Notes: generated by a model from the letters alone, not told the origin. Numbered from the stretch's first letter, positions 36,549 to 45,384 are shown. The stretch is DNA of 64,000 bases from an uncultured Aeromonadales bacterium (GCA_902776275.1 CACYPI010000005.1:1-64000), one strand, 5' to 3'. Program-made: numbers and translations.

Positions 36549-37975
36549 GAAAGGGCTTTCCTGAACCTGGCGTAGAAGAAGCCGTCTCCGCCGTCCTCGC
36601 CGGGCAGGCGCTGGAGCATGCGGCCCTCGCGGGAGCCGATCTTGAAGGGCAGGGGCTGCGCATCGGGGTGGCGCTCCATGAAAGCCCTCGCCTGTTCCGA
36701 GTTCTCCTCGTTCAAGATGGAGCAGGTGGTGTAGAGGAGCACGCCGTCCTCCTTGAGCGCGGCAAAGGCGTGGTCGAGCATGCGCGCCTGGGTTTGCGCA
36801 AGAACTGGGATGTCCTTCTCGCGCCTAAGCCACTTGATGTCGGGGTGGCGCCGGATGACGCCGGTGCCCGAGCAGGGGGCGTCGAGCAGCACGCGGTCGT
36901 AGCCGCCTCCTGCAGCCCTGGCGCCCTCCTCGCTTGCAAAGTCGGCCACAAGGCACCTGGGGCTGCGGCCTAGGCGAGCGAAGTTCTGCCGCATGCGCTC
37001 GATGCGCTCGGCGCTCACGTCGAGCGCGGTGAGCTCCGCCTTGGGGCACAGGTCCATGATGTGGGCGCTCTTGCCGCCCGGGGCGGCGCAGCAGTCGAGC
37101 ACGCGCATGCCCTCGCGCACGTCGAGGAGCGGGGAGGCGAGCTGGGCTGAGAGATCCTGGACGCTTGCAAGCCCGCGGTCGAAGCCCGGGATCTCCATGA
37201 CGCCCTCGGCCTCGTCGAGCATCACGGCGGAGGGGCACAGCGGCGATGGCTCGCCGTGGAGCCCCGCCTCGTCGAGCAGCTTCAAGTACTCGTCCGTGCC
37301 AACCTTGGAGTTCTCGACGCGCAGCCACATCGGGGCGCGTTCGTTCTCCTCCTCGAGGATTGAGCTTGCCTTGTCAGCGTACTGCTCATGGATCTTCTTC
37401 CAAAACCAGTCGGGGACGCTCTGCGCCACCGCCTCGGGCAGCGTTGAAGGGTCGGGCAGATGGCCGCCCTGCCTCAGGAAGTTCCTGAGCACGGCGTTCA
37501 CCAGGCCCGTCATGTTCGAGCAGTGCATGATGGCGCAGGCGCCTGCGGCCGAGGCCACGGCGGCGCGCGCGGGCACGCGGGTGAAGGCGAGCTGGTAGAT
37601 GGCGCAGAGGATGATGGCGCGGGCGGCGTCGAAGCGCTCGGGGATGCTGTGCAAAAGGAGCTTCTGCAGCGGCACCGAGAGCAGGCGGCGGTGCCTGAGC
37701 GTGCCGTAGGCTATCTCGGAGGCCAGCGCCGCGTCGCGGGGATCGAGGTCCCTGGTGTTGCGCGGCAGCGCGTCGGAGAGCGAGGCGCCGTGCTCGACGG
37801 CGCGCACGCAGTACGCGGCGGCCGCGCGCGCGGCGGAGCCGACGGTCCCGCCGCCAGACGCGCCATTGCCGTGATGCGGGCGGTCGAAGCCGCCGCGGCT
37901 TAGGCGGCCGCGCGACGAGGCCTTGGAGGGCGTTGCGCGGACGCCTTTTTTAAGATGGAGGATGCTGTCAGTCAA
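36545..37975 (-). CDS. rsmB: 16S rRNA (cytosine-967-C5)-methyltransferase
   Basis: Uses SAM to methylate C967 of 16S rRNA. N-terminal NusB-like RNA-binding domain (ARAAAAYCVRAVEHGASLSD), then the RFM methyltransferase: SAM motif LDCCAAPGGKSAH, general Cys in DAPCSGTGVIRRHPDIKW and catalytic Cys in TTCSILNEEN. The likely start is TTG 37975 (476 residues), overlapping the fmt stop by 8 bp with AGAGG eight bases upstream; no ATG follows in a sensible place. This leaves about 38 basic, low-complexity residues before the family start. Confidence 0.93.
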   Translation of the reverse strand: MTDSILHLKKGVRATPSKASSRGRLSRGGFDRPHHGNGASGGGTVGSAARAAAAYCVRAVEHGASLSDALPRNTRDLDPRDAALASEIAYGTLRHRRLLSVPLQKLLLHSIPERFDAARAIILCAIYQLAFTRVPARAAVASAAGACAIMHCSNMTGLVNAVLRNFLRQGGHLPDPSTLPEAVAQSVPDWFWKKIHEQYADKASSILEEENERAPMWLRVENSKVGTDEYLKLLDEAGLHGEPSPLCPSAVMLDEAEGVMEIPGFDRGLASVQDLSAQLASPLLDVREGMRVLDCCAAPGGKSAHIMDLCPKAELTALDVSAERIERMRQNFARLGRSPRCLVADFASEEGARAAGGGYDRVLLDAPCSGTGVIRRHPDIKWLRREKDIPVLAQTQARMLDHAFAALKEDGVLLYTTCSILNEENSEQARAFMERHPDAQPLPFKIGSREGRMLQRLPGEDGGDGFFYARFRKALS

Positions 37976-38906
37976 AATGGGCGCCTCTGAATTTCTGCGG
38001 GTTGCTGCGCGCCATGTCGCCGGCGTTGACGCGGCCCTTGCCTGGGGCCTGGATGACCTTGAGCAGAAGCGAGTCCTCCGCGCAGGCGACTTCGACGCCC
38101 TGCGCGCCAAGCGAGAGCACCGCGCCTGGATCTGGGTGCGGCCCGCTTTTCACCCTCGCTGCCTCGAAGACCTTGTAGGTGGTGCCGCAAAGCGTGGCTG
38201 TCGCGACCGGCCAGGGGTTGAACGCGCGCACCTCAAGCCAAAGCTGCCTGGCGTCCTTCCTGAAGTCGAGCGGAGCCATGTCCTTGGTGAGCTTTTTGGC
38301 GTAGGTGGCCTGGGCAGGATCCTGGGGCACGGGCCTCAAGGTTCCCGCGAGGATCGGGCCCAAGTCCTTCAAGAGGAGGGTTGCGCCCAGATCGGCGAGC
38401 TTTTCAAAGAGCGATCCCGAGGTGTCGGAGTCCTCAATCTTCAAGGAGGCGCTGTCGTACATCGGGCCTGCGTCAAGCTCGTGCTCGAGCCTTATCAAGG
38501 TCACGCCGGCCTCCGCGTTGCCTTCTAGCAGCGCGCGCTGGATCGGGGCTGCGCCGCGGTAGCGGGGCAGCAGCGATCCGTGGATGTTGACGCAGCCGCA
38601 GCGCGGGGCGCCGAGCACCGCGTCAGGCAGGATCACGCCGTAGGCGGCGACGATGCAGAGATCGGCCTCCAGCGCCTTGAACTCCTCGACGTCCTTCTCG
38701 TCCTTGAAGTTCTCAGGCGTGCGCACCTCGAGGCCGTTTTCAAGCGCAATTTCCTTGACCGGGGTCGGGGTGAGCTTGTGCCCGCGCCTGGCCGCGCGGT
38801 CAGGCTGGGTGTAGACCGCGCAGGGCCGGATCCCTGCTGAGAGCAGGGCCTTGAGGCTTGCGGCGGCGAAATCCGGGGTGCCGGCGAAAACTATCTTCTG
38901 GGGCAT
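37968..38906 (-). CDS. fmt: Methionyl-tRNA formyltransferase
   Basis: Formylates initiator Met-tRNA using 10-formyl-THF. 312 residues: MPQKIVFAGTPDFAAASLKALL at the start, folate-site signature NIHGSLLPRYRGAAPIQRAL and an OB-fold C-terminal domain. It follows def by 13 bp, the usual pairing of formylation and deformylation. Confidence 0.97.
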   Translation of the reverse strand: MPQKIVFAGTPDFAAASLKALLSAGIRPCAVYTQPDRAARRGHKLTPTPVKEIALENGLEVRTPENFKDEKDVEEFKALEADLCIVAAYGVILPDAVLGAPRCGCVNIHGSLLPRYRGAAPIQRALLEGNAEAGVTLIRLEHELDAGPMYDSASLKIEDSDTSGSLFEKLADLGATLLLKDLGPILAGTLRPVPQDPAQATYAKKLTKDMAPLDFRKDARQLWLEVRAFNPWPVATATLCGTTYKVFEAARVKSGPHPDPGAVLSLGAQGVEVACAEDSLLLKVIQAPGKGRVNAGDMARSNPQKFRGAHFD

Positions 38907-38919
38907 GATCCATCCTCGC

Positions 38920-39441
38920 TCAGTGGTGCTTCTTCAGGATCTTCGAGTACTTGCGCCTGAGCATCTCGCGCTTGAGCCTGGAGAGGTAGTCGATGAAGAG
39001 CTTGCCTGAGAGGTGGTCGGTCTCGTGCTGCAGGCAGATGGCCAGAAGCCCGGTGGCGTTCTCGATCCTCTGGCGGTTGCCCTTGAGATCCTGGTAGTCG
39101 ACGGTGCAGGTGGCGTAGCGCATCACCTTGTCCTGATACCCGGGGACGGAGAGGCAGCCCTCATCGGACTCCACCGTCTCCTCGGAGTGCGAGGTGACCA
39201 CGGGGTTGACCAGCACCATCGGGTTGATGTGCTGGCGATCTTGATCGTCGGGGATGTCGATGACGATGATGCGGCGGTTGTCGCCGACCTGCGGGCCGGC
39301 CAGGCCGATCCCCTCGTCATCGTACATGGTGTCGAGCATGTCCGATGCGAGCTTGGAGAGCTCGTCGTCGAAGACGGTGACCTCGCGCGTGGGCTCCCTC
39401 AGGCGCTCGTCGGGAAATATGACAACTTGTTTTACAGACAT
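38920..39441 (-). CDS. def: Peptide deformylase
   Basis: 173-residue Fe/Zn hydrolase removing N-formyl from nascent chains. The three motifs are GIGLAGPQ (44-51), EGCLS with Cys96, and QHETDH (138-143: His139, Glu140, His143). Motif 1 has Gly where GIGLAAPQ is usual. First gene of def-fmt-rsmB-trkA-trkH; GGAG lies upstream of the ATG and a TGCTAAAAT promoter about 25 bp further. Confidence 0.96.
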   Translation of the reverse strand: MSVKQVVIFPDERLREPTREVTVFDDELSKLASDMLDTMYDDEGIGLAGPQVGDNRRIIVIDIPDDQDRQHINPMVLVNPVVTSHSEETVESDEGCLSVPGYQDKVMRYATCTVDYQDLKGNRQRIENATGLLAICLQHETDHLSGKLFIDYLSRLKREMLRRKYSKILKKHH

Positions 39442-39462
39442 AGGTACTCCATTGTTGCAAGG

Positions 39463-39471
39463 ATTTTAGCA
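39463..39471 (-). promoter_or_regulatory. def operon promoter (extended -10)
   Basis: TGCTAAAAT on the minus strand; start near 39456, 15 nt before the def ATG. Confidence 0.65.
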
Positions 39472-39515
39472 TTTACGGCACGCCATCAGGCCCGCGGGCG
39501 CGGGGCGGCGGCGTG

Positions 39516-39521
39516 TAAAAT
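39516..39521 (+). promoter_or_regulatory. Possible yrdD -10
   Basis: TAAAAT seven bases before ATG 39529. If it is the -10, transcription would begin at that ATG (leaderless). Confidence 0.35.
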
Positions 39522-40104
39522 GCCCTGCATGGAAAACCATTCTGACGAAGACGAGGGGAGCCTCCAGCTCAAGGAAGGCGATCCCTGCCCGCAATGCGGC
39601 ATGCCGCTGGTGCTCAGGCACTCGCCGCGCGGCGACTTCCTGGGCTGCTCGGACTACCCCGCGTGCACCTTCATGCAGGCGGTGGCGCGCCAGCACTCGG
39701 TCAGCGTCGTGCAGCTGCTGCCCACGCGCTGCCCCAAGTGCGGCGCGCAGGTGGCGCTCAAGCGCGGGCGCTTCGGGCTGTTCGTAGGCTGCACGAACTA
39801 CCCCGAGTGCGACTACATCTACACCGGGGCCGAGAAGTCCGAGATCAAGTGCCCGGTCTGCGGCGAGGGCGTGCTGGCCAGCCGGATCTCCAAGTCCGGC
39901 ACCCAGTTCTACGCCTGCACGCGCTACCCCTCGTGCACCTTCAGCGTGCCGGGCAGGCCCGTGCGGAAGACCTGCCCTGAATGCTCCTTCCCCGTCATGT
40001 ACGAGAAGCGCACCAAGCGCGGGGTCAAGCTCATGTGCGGCAACCCGCTGTGCCCTTCAAGGCGGCACCGCGTGCTCAGGCGCCGCACCGTAACTGACGG
40101 GTAG
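39520..40104 (+). CDS. Topoisomerase-type zinc-ribbon protein (YrdD-like)
   Basis: 194 residues made of four C4 zinc ribbons like the tail of topoisomerase I: CPQC...CSDYPAC, CPKC...CTNYPEC, CPVC...CTRYPSC and CPEC...CGNPLC. There is no topoisomerase catalytic domain. E. coli YrdD has the same layout and neighbours (tsaC, aroE). It probably binds single-stranded DNA or RNA; the role is unknown. Two starts, ATG 39520 and ATG 39529, are three codons apart. It is divergent from def with a 78-bp gap. Confidence 0.85.
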   Translation: MPCMENHSDEDEGSLQLKEGDPCPQCGMPLVLRHSPRGDFLGCSDYPACTFMQAVARQHSVSVVQLLPTRCPKCGAQVALKRGRFGLFVGCTNYPECDYIYTGAEKSEIKCPVCGEGVLASRISKSGTQFYACTRYPSCTFSVPGRPVRKTCPECSFPVMYEKRTKRGVKLMCGNPLCPSRRHRVLRRRTVTDG

Positions 40105-40117
40105 CGAAGGCCCCAGG

Positions 40118-40126
40118 TGCTAGAAT
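40118..40126 (+). promoter_or_regulatory. purE-tsaC-aroE-rsmJ promoter (extended -10)
   Basis: TGCTAGAAT; start near 40133, 45 nt before the purE ATG, which has AGGAGGG upstream. No PurR box was recognised. Confidence 0.6.
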
Positions 40127-40177
40127 CTGCCCATCGATTCCACAAAGACCAATTGCCGCAAACAGGAGGGCAATGCC

Positions 40178-40687
40178 ATGTCCGATCATTTCGTAGCCAT
40201 CATCATGGGATCCGACTCGGATCTCCCGCTGCTTGAGAACACCATGAGGATCCTAAAGGGGCTGGGCATACGCTACGAGGCGCGCGTTGCCTCGGCGCAC
40301 CGCACCCCCGACGAGGTCGCCTCCTACGTCGCAGACGCCGAGAAGCGCGGCTGCCAGGTGTTCATCGGCGCAGCCGGGCTTGCCGCCCACCTCGCCGGCG
40401 CCATCGCCGCGCGCACCACCCGCCCGGTGATCGGGATCCCCTGCGACGGCGGCCCGTTAAACGGCGTCGACGCCCTCTACTCCACCGTGCAGATGCCAGG
40501 CGGCATCCCGGTTGCCACCGTCGCCATCGGCAAGGCCGGCGCCAAGAACGCCGCCTACCTCGCAGCCCAGATCATGGCCCTGTCCGATCCGGAGCTCGAT
40601 GCGCGCGTCAAGGCCGACCGCGCCGCCGCCGCAGAAGGCGTCAAGGCCAAGGATCAGGCGCTTCAGGGCAAGCTGGCCTACATCTGA
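40178..40687 (+). CDS. purE: N5-carboxyaminoimidazole ribonucleotide mutase
   Basis: 169 residues, class I Pur[21 protein letters not shown] with the catalytic His, the AGLAAHLAG loop, [21 protein letters not shown] and NAAYLAAQI. It converts N5-CAIR to CAIR in purine synthesis. PurK, which makes N5-CAIR and often follows purE, is not next to it; tsaC follows with a 1-bp overlap (TGATG). Confidence 0.95.
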   Translation: MSDHFVAIIMGSDSDLPLLENTMRILKGLGIRYEARVASAHRTPDEVASYVADAEKRGCQVFIGAAGLAAHLAGAIAARTTRPVIGIPCDGGPLNGVDALYSTVQMPGGIPVATVAIGKAGAKNAAYLAAQIMALSDPELDARVKADRAAAAEGVKAKDQALQGKLAYI

Positions 40688-41280
40688 TGGTGGAGTTCGC
40701 CTCGGATCTTGAAAAGGCCGCCGCCTGCATCAAGGCAGGCGGCGTCGCCATCTGCCCAGCGGAGGGCGTCTACGGCATAAGCTGCCTCGCCGGCGACGAC
40801 AAGGCTGTGCGGCGGGTCATAGCCATGAAGGAGCGCGACAGCTCCAAGGGCCTCATCACCGTGGCCGCGGACGAGGGGCAGCTCAAGGGGCTCTGGGACG
40901 CTGGGGCCATTCCCGCCAAGGCGCGCGCCCTCATGGACCGGCTCTGGCCCGGGCCGTTCACCTTTGTGGTGCCCTGCGACAGGGAGTTTGCAGGCTCCGC
41001 TCTCACCGGCGGCCGGGGCACCATCGCGGTGAGGCTCACCGCCTTTGAGACGCTCTCAAGGCTCTGCGCCCTCTGCGGATCGGCGCTCATCACCACCAGC
41101 GCCAACCTCTCGGGCATGGAGGCGGTCTCGGACTTCAGCCTCATAAGCCCCATCATCCTAAAGCGCGCCGACATCGCGCTCGACCTGCCCTGCCAGGGGC
41201 TGGGCGGGGCCTCGTCGATCTACGACGCCATTGCAGGCAGGCTCATAAGGCGCGGTCCGCAGTGGCCGGAGGATCTATGA
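40687..41280 (+). CDS. tsaC: Threonylcarbamoyl-AMP synthase
   Basis: 197-residue YrdC/Sua5-fold enzyme that makes threonylcarbamoyl-AMP from Thr, bicarbonate and ATP for tRNA t6A37. Signatures: CPAEGVYGISCLAGDD, KERDSSKGLI, LWPGPFTFVVP and ALITTSANLSG. The t6A target class includes the ANN-reading tRNAs, such as the tRNA-Thr(UGU) in this window. It overlaps purE by 1 bp and aroE by 4 bp. Confidence 0.94.
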   Translation: MVEFASDLEKAAACIKAGGVAICPAEGVYGISCLAGDDKAVRRVIAMKERDSSKGLITVAADEGQLKGLWDAGAIPAKARALMDRLWPGPFTFVVPCDREFAGSALTGGRGTIAVRLTAFETLSRLCALCGSALITTSANLSGMEAVSDFSLISPIILKRADIALDLPCQGLGGASSIYDAIAGRLIRRGPQWPEDL

Positions 41281-42086
41281 CATCACGCTACGCAGTGCTG
41301 GGCAACCCGGTTGCCCACTCGCTCTCCCCGGACATCCACGCCTTCTTCGCAAAAGGCCTTCACGACGACATCGAGTACGGGAGGATCCTCGTCCCCGAGG
41401 GCGGCTTTGAGAGGACTGCCAGGGAGTTCTTCAAGCAGGGCAGCGGCTGCAACATCACCGTCCCATGCAAGGGGGACGCCTTCAGGTTCGCCGACTCCCT
41501 AAGCGACTTTGCCAGGACTGCGCAGGCGGTCAACACGCTAAAGCGCATGGACGACGGCAGCATCTACGGCGACAACACCGACGGGCGCGGCTTTGCAGCC
41601 GATCTCAAGGAGAAGGGGATCGCAGTCAAGGGCGCGAGGATCCTGATCTTAGGCGCAGGCGGCGCTGCGCGCGGGATCCTCAAGCCGCTCATCGACGAGG
41701 ATCCATCCTCCATAACCGTGGCAAACCGCACCGCCGCCAAGGCCCGGGCGCTTGAGGAGCTCTTCGGGGAGCCGGTCCGCGGCGAAGGGCTCTCCGAGGT
41801 CAGGGGCGGATACGACATCGTGATCAACGCCACTTCGGCAAGCCTTTCAGGCTCGGTGCCCGAGGTCAGCCGCGACGTCCTTGCAGGCAGTGCCTGCGCC
41901 TGCGACCTCATGTACCGCCCCGGCGGACACACTGTGTTCACGGACTTTGCCGTGAAGTGCGGCTGTCCCAGGGCCTTTGACGGGCTGGGGATGCTCGTGA
42001 TGCAGGCGGCGCTGAGCTATGAGCTCTGGCGCGGGCGCATGCCCGACTATCAGGCGGCCTTCAGGCGCTTTGGCGGCGATGCCTGA
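41277..42086 (+). CDS. aroE: Shikimate dehydrogenase (NADP+)
   Basis: 269 residues. AVLGNPVAHSLSPDIHAFF binds shikimate, NITVPCKGDAF carries the catalytic Lys, GDNTDGRGF the Asp, and LILGAGGAARGI is the NADP fold. It reduces 3-dehydroshikimate for aromatic amino acids. ATG 41277 overlaps the tsaC stop (ATGA) behind GGAGG; an in-frame GTG at 41262 is less likely. Confidence 0.95.
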   Translation: MTSRYAVLGNPVAHSLSPDIHAFFAKGLHDDIEYGRILVPEGGFERTAREFFKQGSGCNITVPCKGDAFRFADSLSDFARTAQAVNTLKRMDDGSIYGDNTDGRGFAADLKEKGIAVKGARILILGAGGAARGILKPLIDEDPSSITVANRTAAKARALEELFGEPVRGEGLSEVRGGYDIVINATSASLSGSVPEVSRDVLAGSACACDLMYRPGGHTVFTDFAVKCGCPRAFDGLGMLVMQAALSYELWRGRMPDYQAAFRRFGGDA

Positions 42087-42828
42087 GCTTTTGCGCATCG
42101 AGGGCGCCATCCCGGATTTCAGGGACGGCGGCATCGAGAGGCGCGCCCTTGAGGATCTCGCAGGCGGCCAGGACGGCGGGATGCTCTTAAGGTTCTCGCC
42201 TGAGCGCGCCGAGCTCATGCTCCCAGGATGCCGCAAGCCCTTCTTCCTTGACTTCAAGTCGCGCGAGCTCATCTGGCGCGCCCTTCACAGCGGGCGCCAC
42301 AGCGAGGCGGTCTGCCGCGCCGTGATGGGCGGCATGAAAAGCCCTGCGGTGTTCGACGCCACCGCAGGGCTGGGCCGCGACTCCTTCGTGCTCCAGTGCG
42401 CCGGGGCGCGCGTCACGATGTTCGAGCGCAACCCAGTGGTGTGGGCGTTGCTCTTCGACGCGCTGCGCCGCGCCAATGGCGACCAGGCCTTCATGGCAAG
42501 CCTGCCAAACGGCCTGCCCGCACTGGCGCCCTTGGGCGAGCTTGCCTCCCGCCCCGAGCTTGGACGCGCCGACAGCGTCTACTACGATCCGATGTTCCCA
42601 AAGCGCCGCAAGAACGCCCTGGTGCGCATCGAGATGAGAGTGCTGCAGGCCCTGGCAGGCGAGGATCGCGATTCAGACGATGTGCTGCCAAAGCTGCTTT
42701 GCAGGGCTGCGAGGCGGGTGGTGGTGAAGCGCCCCGCAGGTGCCAGGAGCGTCTTTGCAGGCGGGGCCGCGCCTTCAGGCAGCGCCGACGGCGGGGCCTG
42801 CCGCTACGACATCTACGCGGTCACTTGA
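42079..42828 (+). CDS. rsmJ: 16S rRNA (guanine-1516-N2)-methyltransferase
   Basis: 249 residues (E. coli RsmJ 250). SAM-binding FDATAGLGRDSFVLQ, VTMFERNPVVWALL and the catalytic region VYYDPMFPKRRKNALV match the YhiQ/RsmJ family. It methylates G1516. ATG 42079 overlaps the aroE stop by 8 bp. Its end overlaps the convergent binding-protein gene by 8 bp, leaving no room for a terminator. Confidence 0.92.
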   Translation: MPELLRIEGAIPDFRDGGIERRALEDLAGGQDGGMLLRFSPERAELMLPGCRKPFFLDFKSRELIWRALHSGRHSEAVCRAVMGGMKSPAVFDATAGLGRDSFVLQCAGARVTMFERNPVVWALLFDALRRANGDQAFMASLPNGLPALAPLGELASRPELGRADSVYYDPMFPKRRKNALVRIEMRVLQALAGEDRDSDDVLPKLLCRAARRVVVKRPAGARSVFAGGAAPSGSADGGACRYDIYAVT

Positions 42829-43570
42829 GCGTCTGGTCAAAGCCCGCGCGCTTGAACGAGGCAAGAACCTTGGGATCGTCCCTGAAGAAGGCGTAGAGAT
42901 CCGCTGATCCCGAGTCGCGCTTGGCGCGGTTCAAGAGCAAGAGGTAGTAGTCTATCTCAGGGTAGTTGGCGCGCGGGACCTGCCAGTACGAGCCCTTGGG
43001 CGCCCCGTCAGGGCCCAGCACCAGGGGCCTGGTGAGGAAGCCTGCCTGCACGTTCCCGCCTTCGACCATCGCCAGCACCTGGAACTCCTGCTCGGTGCGG
43101 TAGATGCGCCCCTTGAGGTATTCGGTTGGGAAGTCGGAGCGGCTGACGATGCGCGAGGCGGCAAAGCCCGCGGGCGTGAGCTCGGCCTTGGGGAGGGCCA
43201 GCGACTTCAGGCGCTTTTGCGAGACCGCGAGCGCCCGGCCGTCTAGGAGCGTCGGATCGGCAGACCACAGGATGAGCGGCGCCCTGGCGATGGCCTTCAT
43301 GGTCGACCGTTCGCCCAAGCCCGAGCGGATCAGCACCACCGGGAGCTTCTCGTCGGAGCTCACCACGATGTCGCAGGCGGCCTCGCCGTTGGTGATCCTT
43401 GCCTCCAGATCTTCTGAAGTGCCGTAGACGGTCTTGAACTCCCGCTCCGACTTGAGCGGCTCGATGGCGCTGTAGGCCTGGGTGGCCGCGCATACCGTGG
43501 GGGTGGCCACGGCCATGGCCGGAGCCATGGCGATGGCTGCGGCCGTCAGAATTTCATATGCCTTTCGCAT
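42821..43570 (-). CDS. ModA-like periplasmic substrate-binding protein
   Basis: 249 residues with a signal peptide (MRKAYEILTAAAIAMAPAMA...). The mature part resembles molybdate-type binding proteins: an early KTVYGTSEDLEARITNGEACD-like segment, DIVVSSDEKLPV, a central REFQVLAMVEGGNVQAGFL counterpart of the ModA hinge, and a final PEIDYYLLLLNRAKRD. No modB or modC lies in the window. ATG 43570 lies inside the end of the symporter-EIIA gene (25-bp overlap), so the two are probably coupled. The ligand is unknown, and molybdate should not be assumed. Confidence 0.6.
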   Translation of the reverse strand: MRKAYEILTAAAIAMAPAMAVATPTVCAATQAYSAIEPLKSEREFKTVYGTSEDLEARITNGEAACDIVVSSDEKLPVVLIRSGLGERSTMKAIARAPLILWSADPTLLDGRALAVSQKRLKSLALPKAELTPAGFAASRIVSRSDFPTEYLKGRIYRTEQEFQVLAMVEGGNVQAGFLTRPLVLGPDGAPKGSYWQVPRANYPEIDYYLLLLNRAKRDSGSADLYAFFRDDPKVLASFKRAGFDQTLK

Positions 43571-45357
43571 TCGAGGATCCTGTCCGTAATCTCGGCGCCT
43601 GAAACCGAGCGGCGAAGCCGGTCCGCGAAGCCGCCTGTGCCCAGCATCAGGCAGAGCTGGCCGAGCATGGTGATGTAGGACTGGCCGTCGTCGGGCGCCG
43701 CCAGCATGAAAACCAGGTCGCATTTTCGGCCATCGGGAGCGCCGAAATCAAGCGGCTTTGAGAGCGTTGCCACGGCGATCGCGGGACGCTTGACGAAGCT
43801 GCCGCTGGCGTGCGGGATCGCGATGCCCTCGGCGATGCCTGCAGGCGTTCCGGCCATCTTGAGGGCGACTGCGCGGCGGAAGGATGAGGGATCGGAGACT
43901 GAGCGCACCAGGGCGAGCCTGCCTACGAGCACGTCAATGACCTCGTCGACGCTCGAGGCAGAAAGGCGGCAGATCACCGCCTCGCGGCACAGGGCGTAAC
44001 GCAGCGGATGGCGCAGCGCCTTGAGCGCGCGCGGCAGTCCCAGGTGGGTGCGCTCAAGGCCCGCGATGATGTTCTCGATGACGCGGCCGTTCAAGCGGTA
44101 GTGCGAGGCGTAGGCGAAGGCGCATCCGGCCATCGCAAGCACCGCGATGAGAACCTGGGCGCGGAAGGCGTAGAGCGCGACCTCCGCCCCGATGGGGCGG
44201 TAGTAGCGGCTTGAAAGGGCGGCGGCCAGCGCGCTCACCAGCGCGGCTGAGGCAAAGCCCGCCAGGCGGCAGGCGCCCACCACCGAGAAGCACAGCGAGG
44301 GCGAGCGCAGCGCCAGCTTGAACTCGCCATAGTCCGTGCAGTCGGCCGCCATGGTCCAGACGGAGCAGAGCATCCAGCCTGATCCGAAGCAGCCAAGCGA
44401 AAGCGCCAGGCTCACGCCTGCCGTCAGGGTGTCGCTGGCGATGTCCAGGAGCATCGCGGCGCAGAAGCCGCAGGCGGCCATCGCCGAGCCGATCATGAAC
44501 ACGCTCTTGCGCGTGAAGATCTCGCAGGCGCGCGCGTACATGAGGCCTGAGATCGCCCGGGAGGCTGTCTGGGGCAGCACGAAGAGCGCGAGCAGCCAGG
44601 CCGCGGAGTTGAAATAGAGCACGTAGAGGCACAGCGAGAGGAACATCAGCACCGTGGCGAACTGGCGCAGGAAGGCGGCGGCTGCCGCCACGAGCAGCTG
44701 GTCGTTGGAGGCGATGAGCCTTATGGCCTGGCGGGGCGACTTCACCATCTGAGGGCTTCCCGAGGGACGGGTTTCAGGCGGCTCGCGGAAGATCAGCATG
44801 AAGAGCGCGGCGACCGCCGCTCCGGATGTGAAGACGTATTCGACGTCGCCATTCCCATTGTCGAAGTAGAGCAGGCAGGCGAACACGGAGCACAGCGCCG
44901 TGGAGAGCGCTAAGCCTATGCCCTGGGGCAGCGAGAGCAGGCTCTCGCGCAGGTGGGCGCGGGAGGCAAACTCGGAGATCCCTCCCATGAAGCCGCCGTT
45001 TCCCGAGCAGAAGCAGATGATGAAGCAGTAGAAGGCCGGGGCGCAGCAGGCGGGGGTGTCCACGCGCGAGGGCAGCGTGAACATCAGCACCAGCGAGGCT
45101 GCCGCCCCGAAGATCAGGCAGGCGCGGAGCAGCGTGCGCCTTCTGGCCAGGTGGTCGCGGATGAAGCCTGCGGCCACCTCGCCCGCCCCCGCGGCGAGGG
45201 CGCCTGAGATCCCGAGCCACGATGGCAGCGCCGTGCCCGATTCGAGCACCCACAGCAGGTAGACGAAGAAGAACGCGGTGCCGTAGCACAGCGCGAATCC
45301 GCGCGCCGCGCAGGCAAGGCACAGCGCAGCCTGCGGCCTGCCCGCGCCCTCAGCCAC
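43546..45357 (-). CDS. GPH-family sugar symporter fused to PTS EIIA (type 2)
   Basis: 603 residues. Residues 1 to about 430 form roughly twelve membrane helices with the GPH/MelB-like motif ADCTDYGEFKLALRSPSLCFSV. Residues about 455-603 are a cytosolic EIIA domain of the fructose/mannitol/Ntr class: GIAEGIAIPHASGSF with the phosphorylatable His516, then KPLDFGAPDGRKCDLVFMLAAP. Streptococcal LacS also joins a GPH symporter to an EIIA, but of the glucose type (EIIA-1). Phosphorylation would likely tune uptake; the sugar is unknown. The N-terminal loop motif is weak (FIRDHLARRR). GTG start, GAGGGG upstream, 27 bp after glmS. Confidence 0.82.
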   Translation of the reverse strand: MAEGAGRPQAALCLACAARGFALCYGTAFFFVYLLWVLESGTALPSWLGISGALAAGAGEVAAGFIRDHLARRRTLLRACLIFGAAASLVLMFTLPSRVDTPACCAPAFYCFIICFCSGNGGFMGGISEFASRAHLRESLLSLPQGIGLALSTALCSVFACLLYFDNGNGDVEYVFTSGAAVAALFMLIFREPPETRPSGSPQMVKSPRQAIRLIASNDQLLVAAAAAFLRQFATVLMFLSLCLYVLYFNSAAWLLALFVLPQTASRAISGLMYARACEIFTRKSVFMIGSAMAACGFCAAMLLDIASDTLTAGVSLALSLGCFGSGWMLCSVWTMAADCTDYGEFKLALRSPSLCFSVVGACRLAGFASAALVSALAAALSSRYYRPIGAEVALYAFRAQVLIAVLAMAGCAFAYASHYRLNGRVIENIIAGLERTHLGLPRALKALRHPLRYALCREAVICRLSASSVDEVIDVLVGRLALVRSVSDPSSFRRAVALKMAGTPAGIAEGIAIPHASGSFVKRPAIAVATLSKPLDFGAPDGRKCDLVFMLAAPDDGQSYITMLGQLCLMLGTGGFADRLRRSVSGAEITDRILECERHMKF

Positions 45358-45384
45358 CCCGATGCCCCTCGGCGCCCAAGGCCG

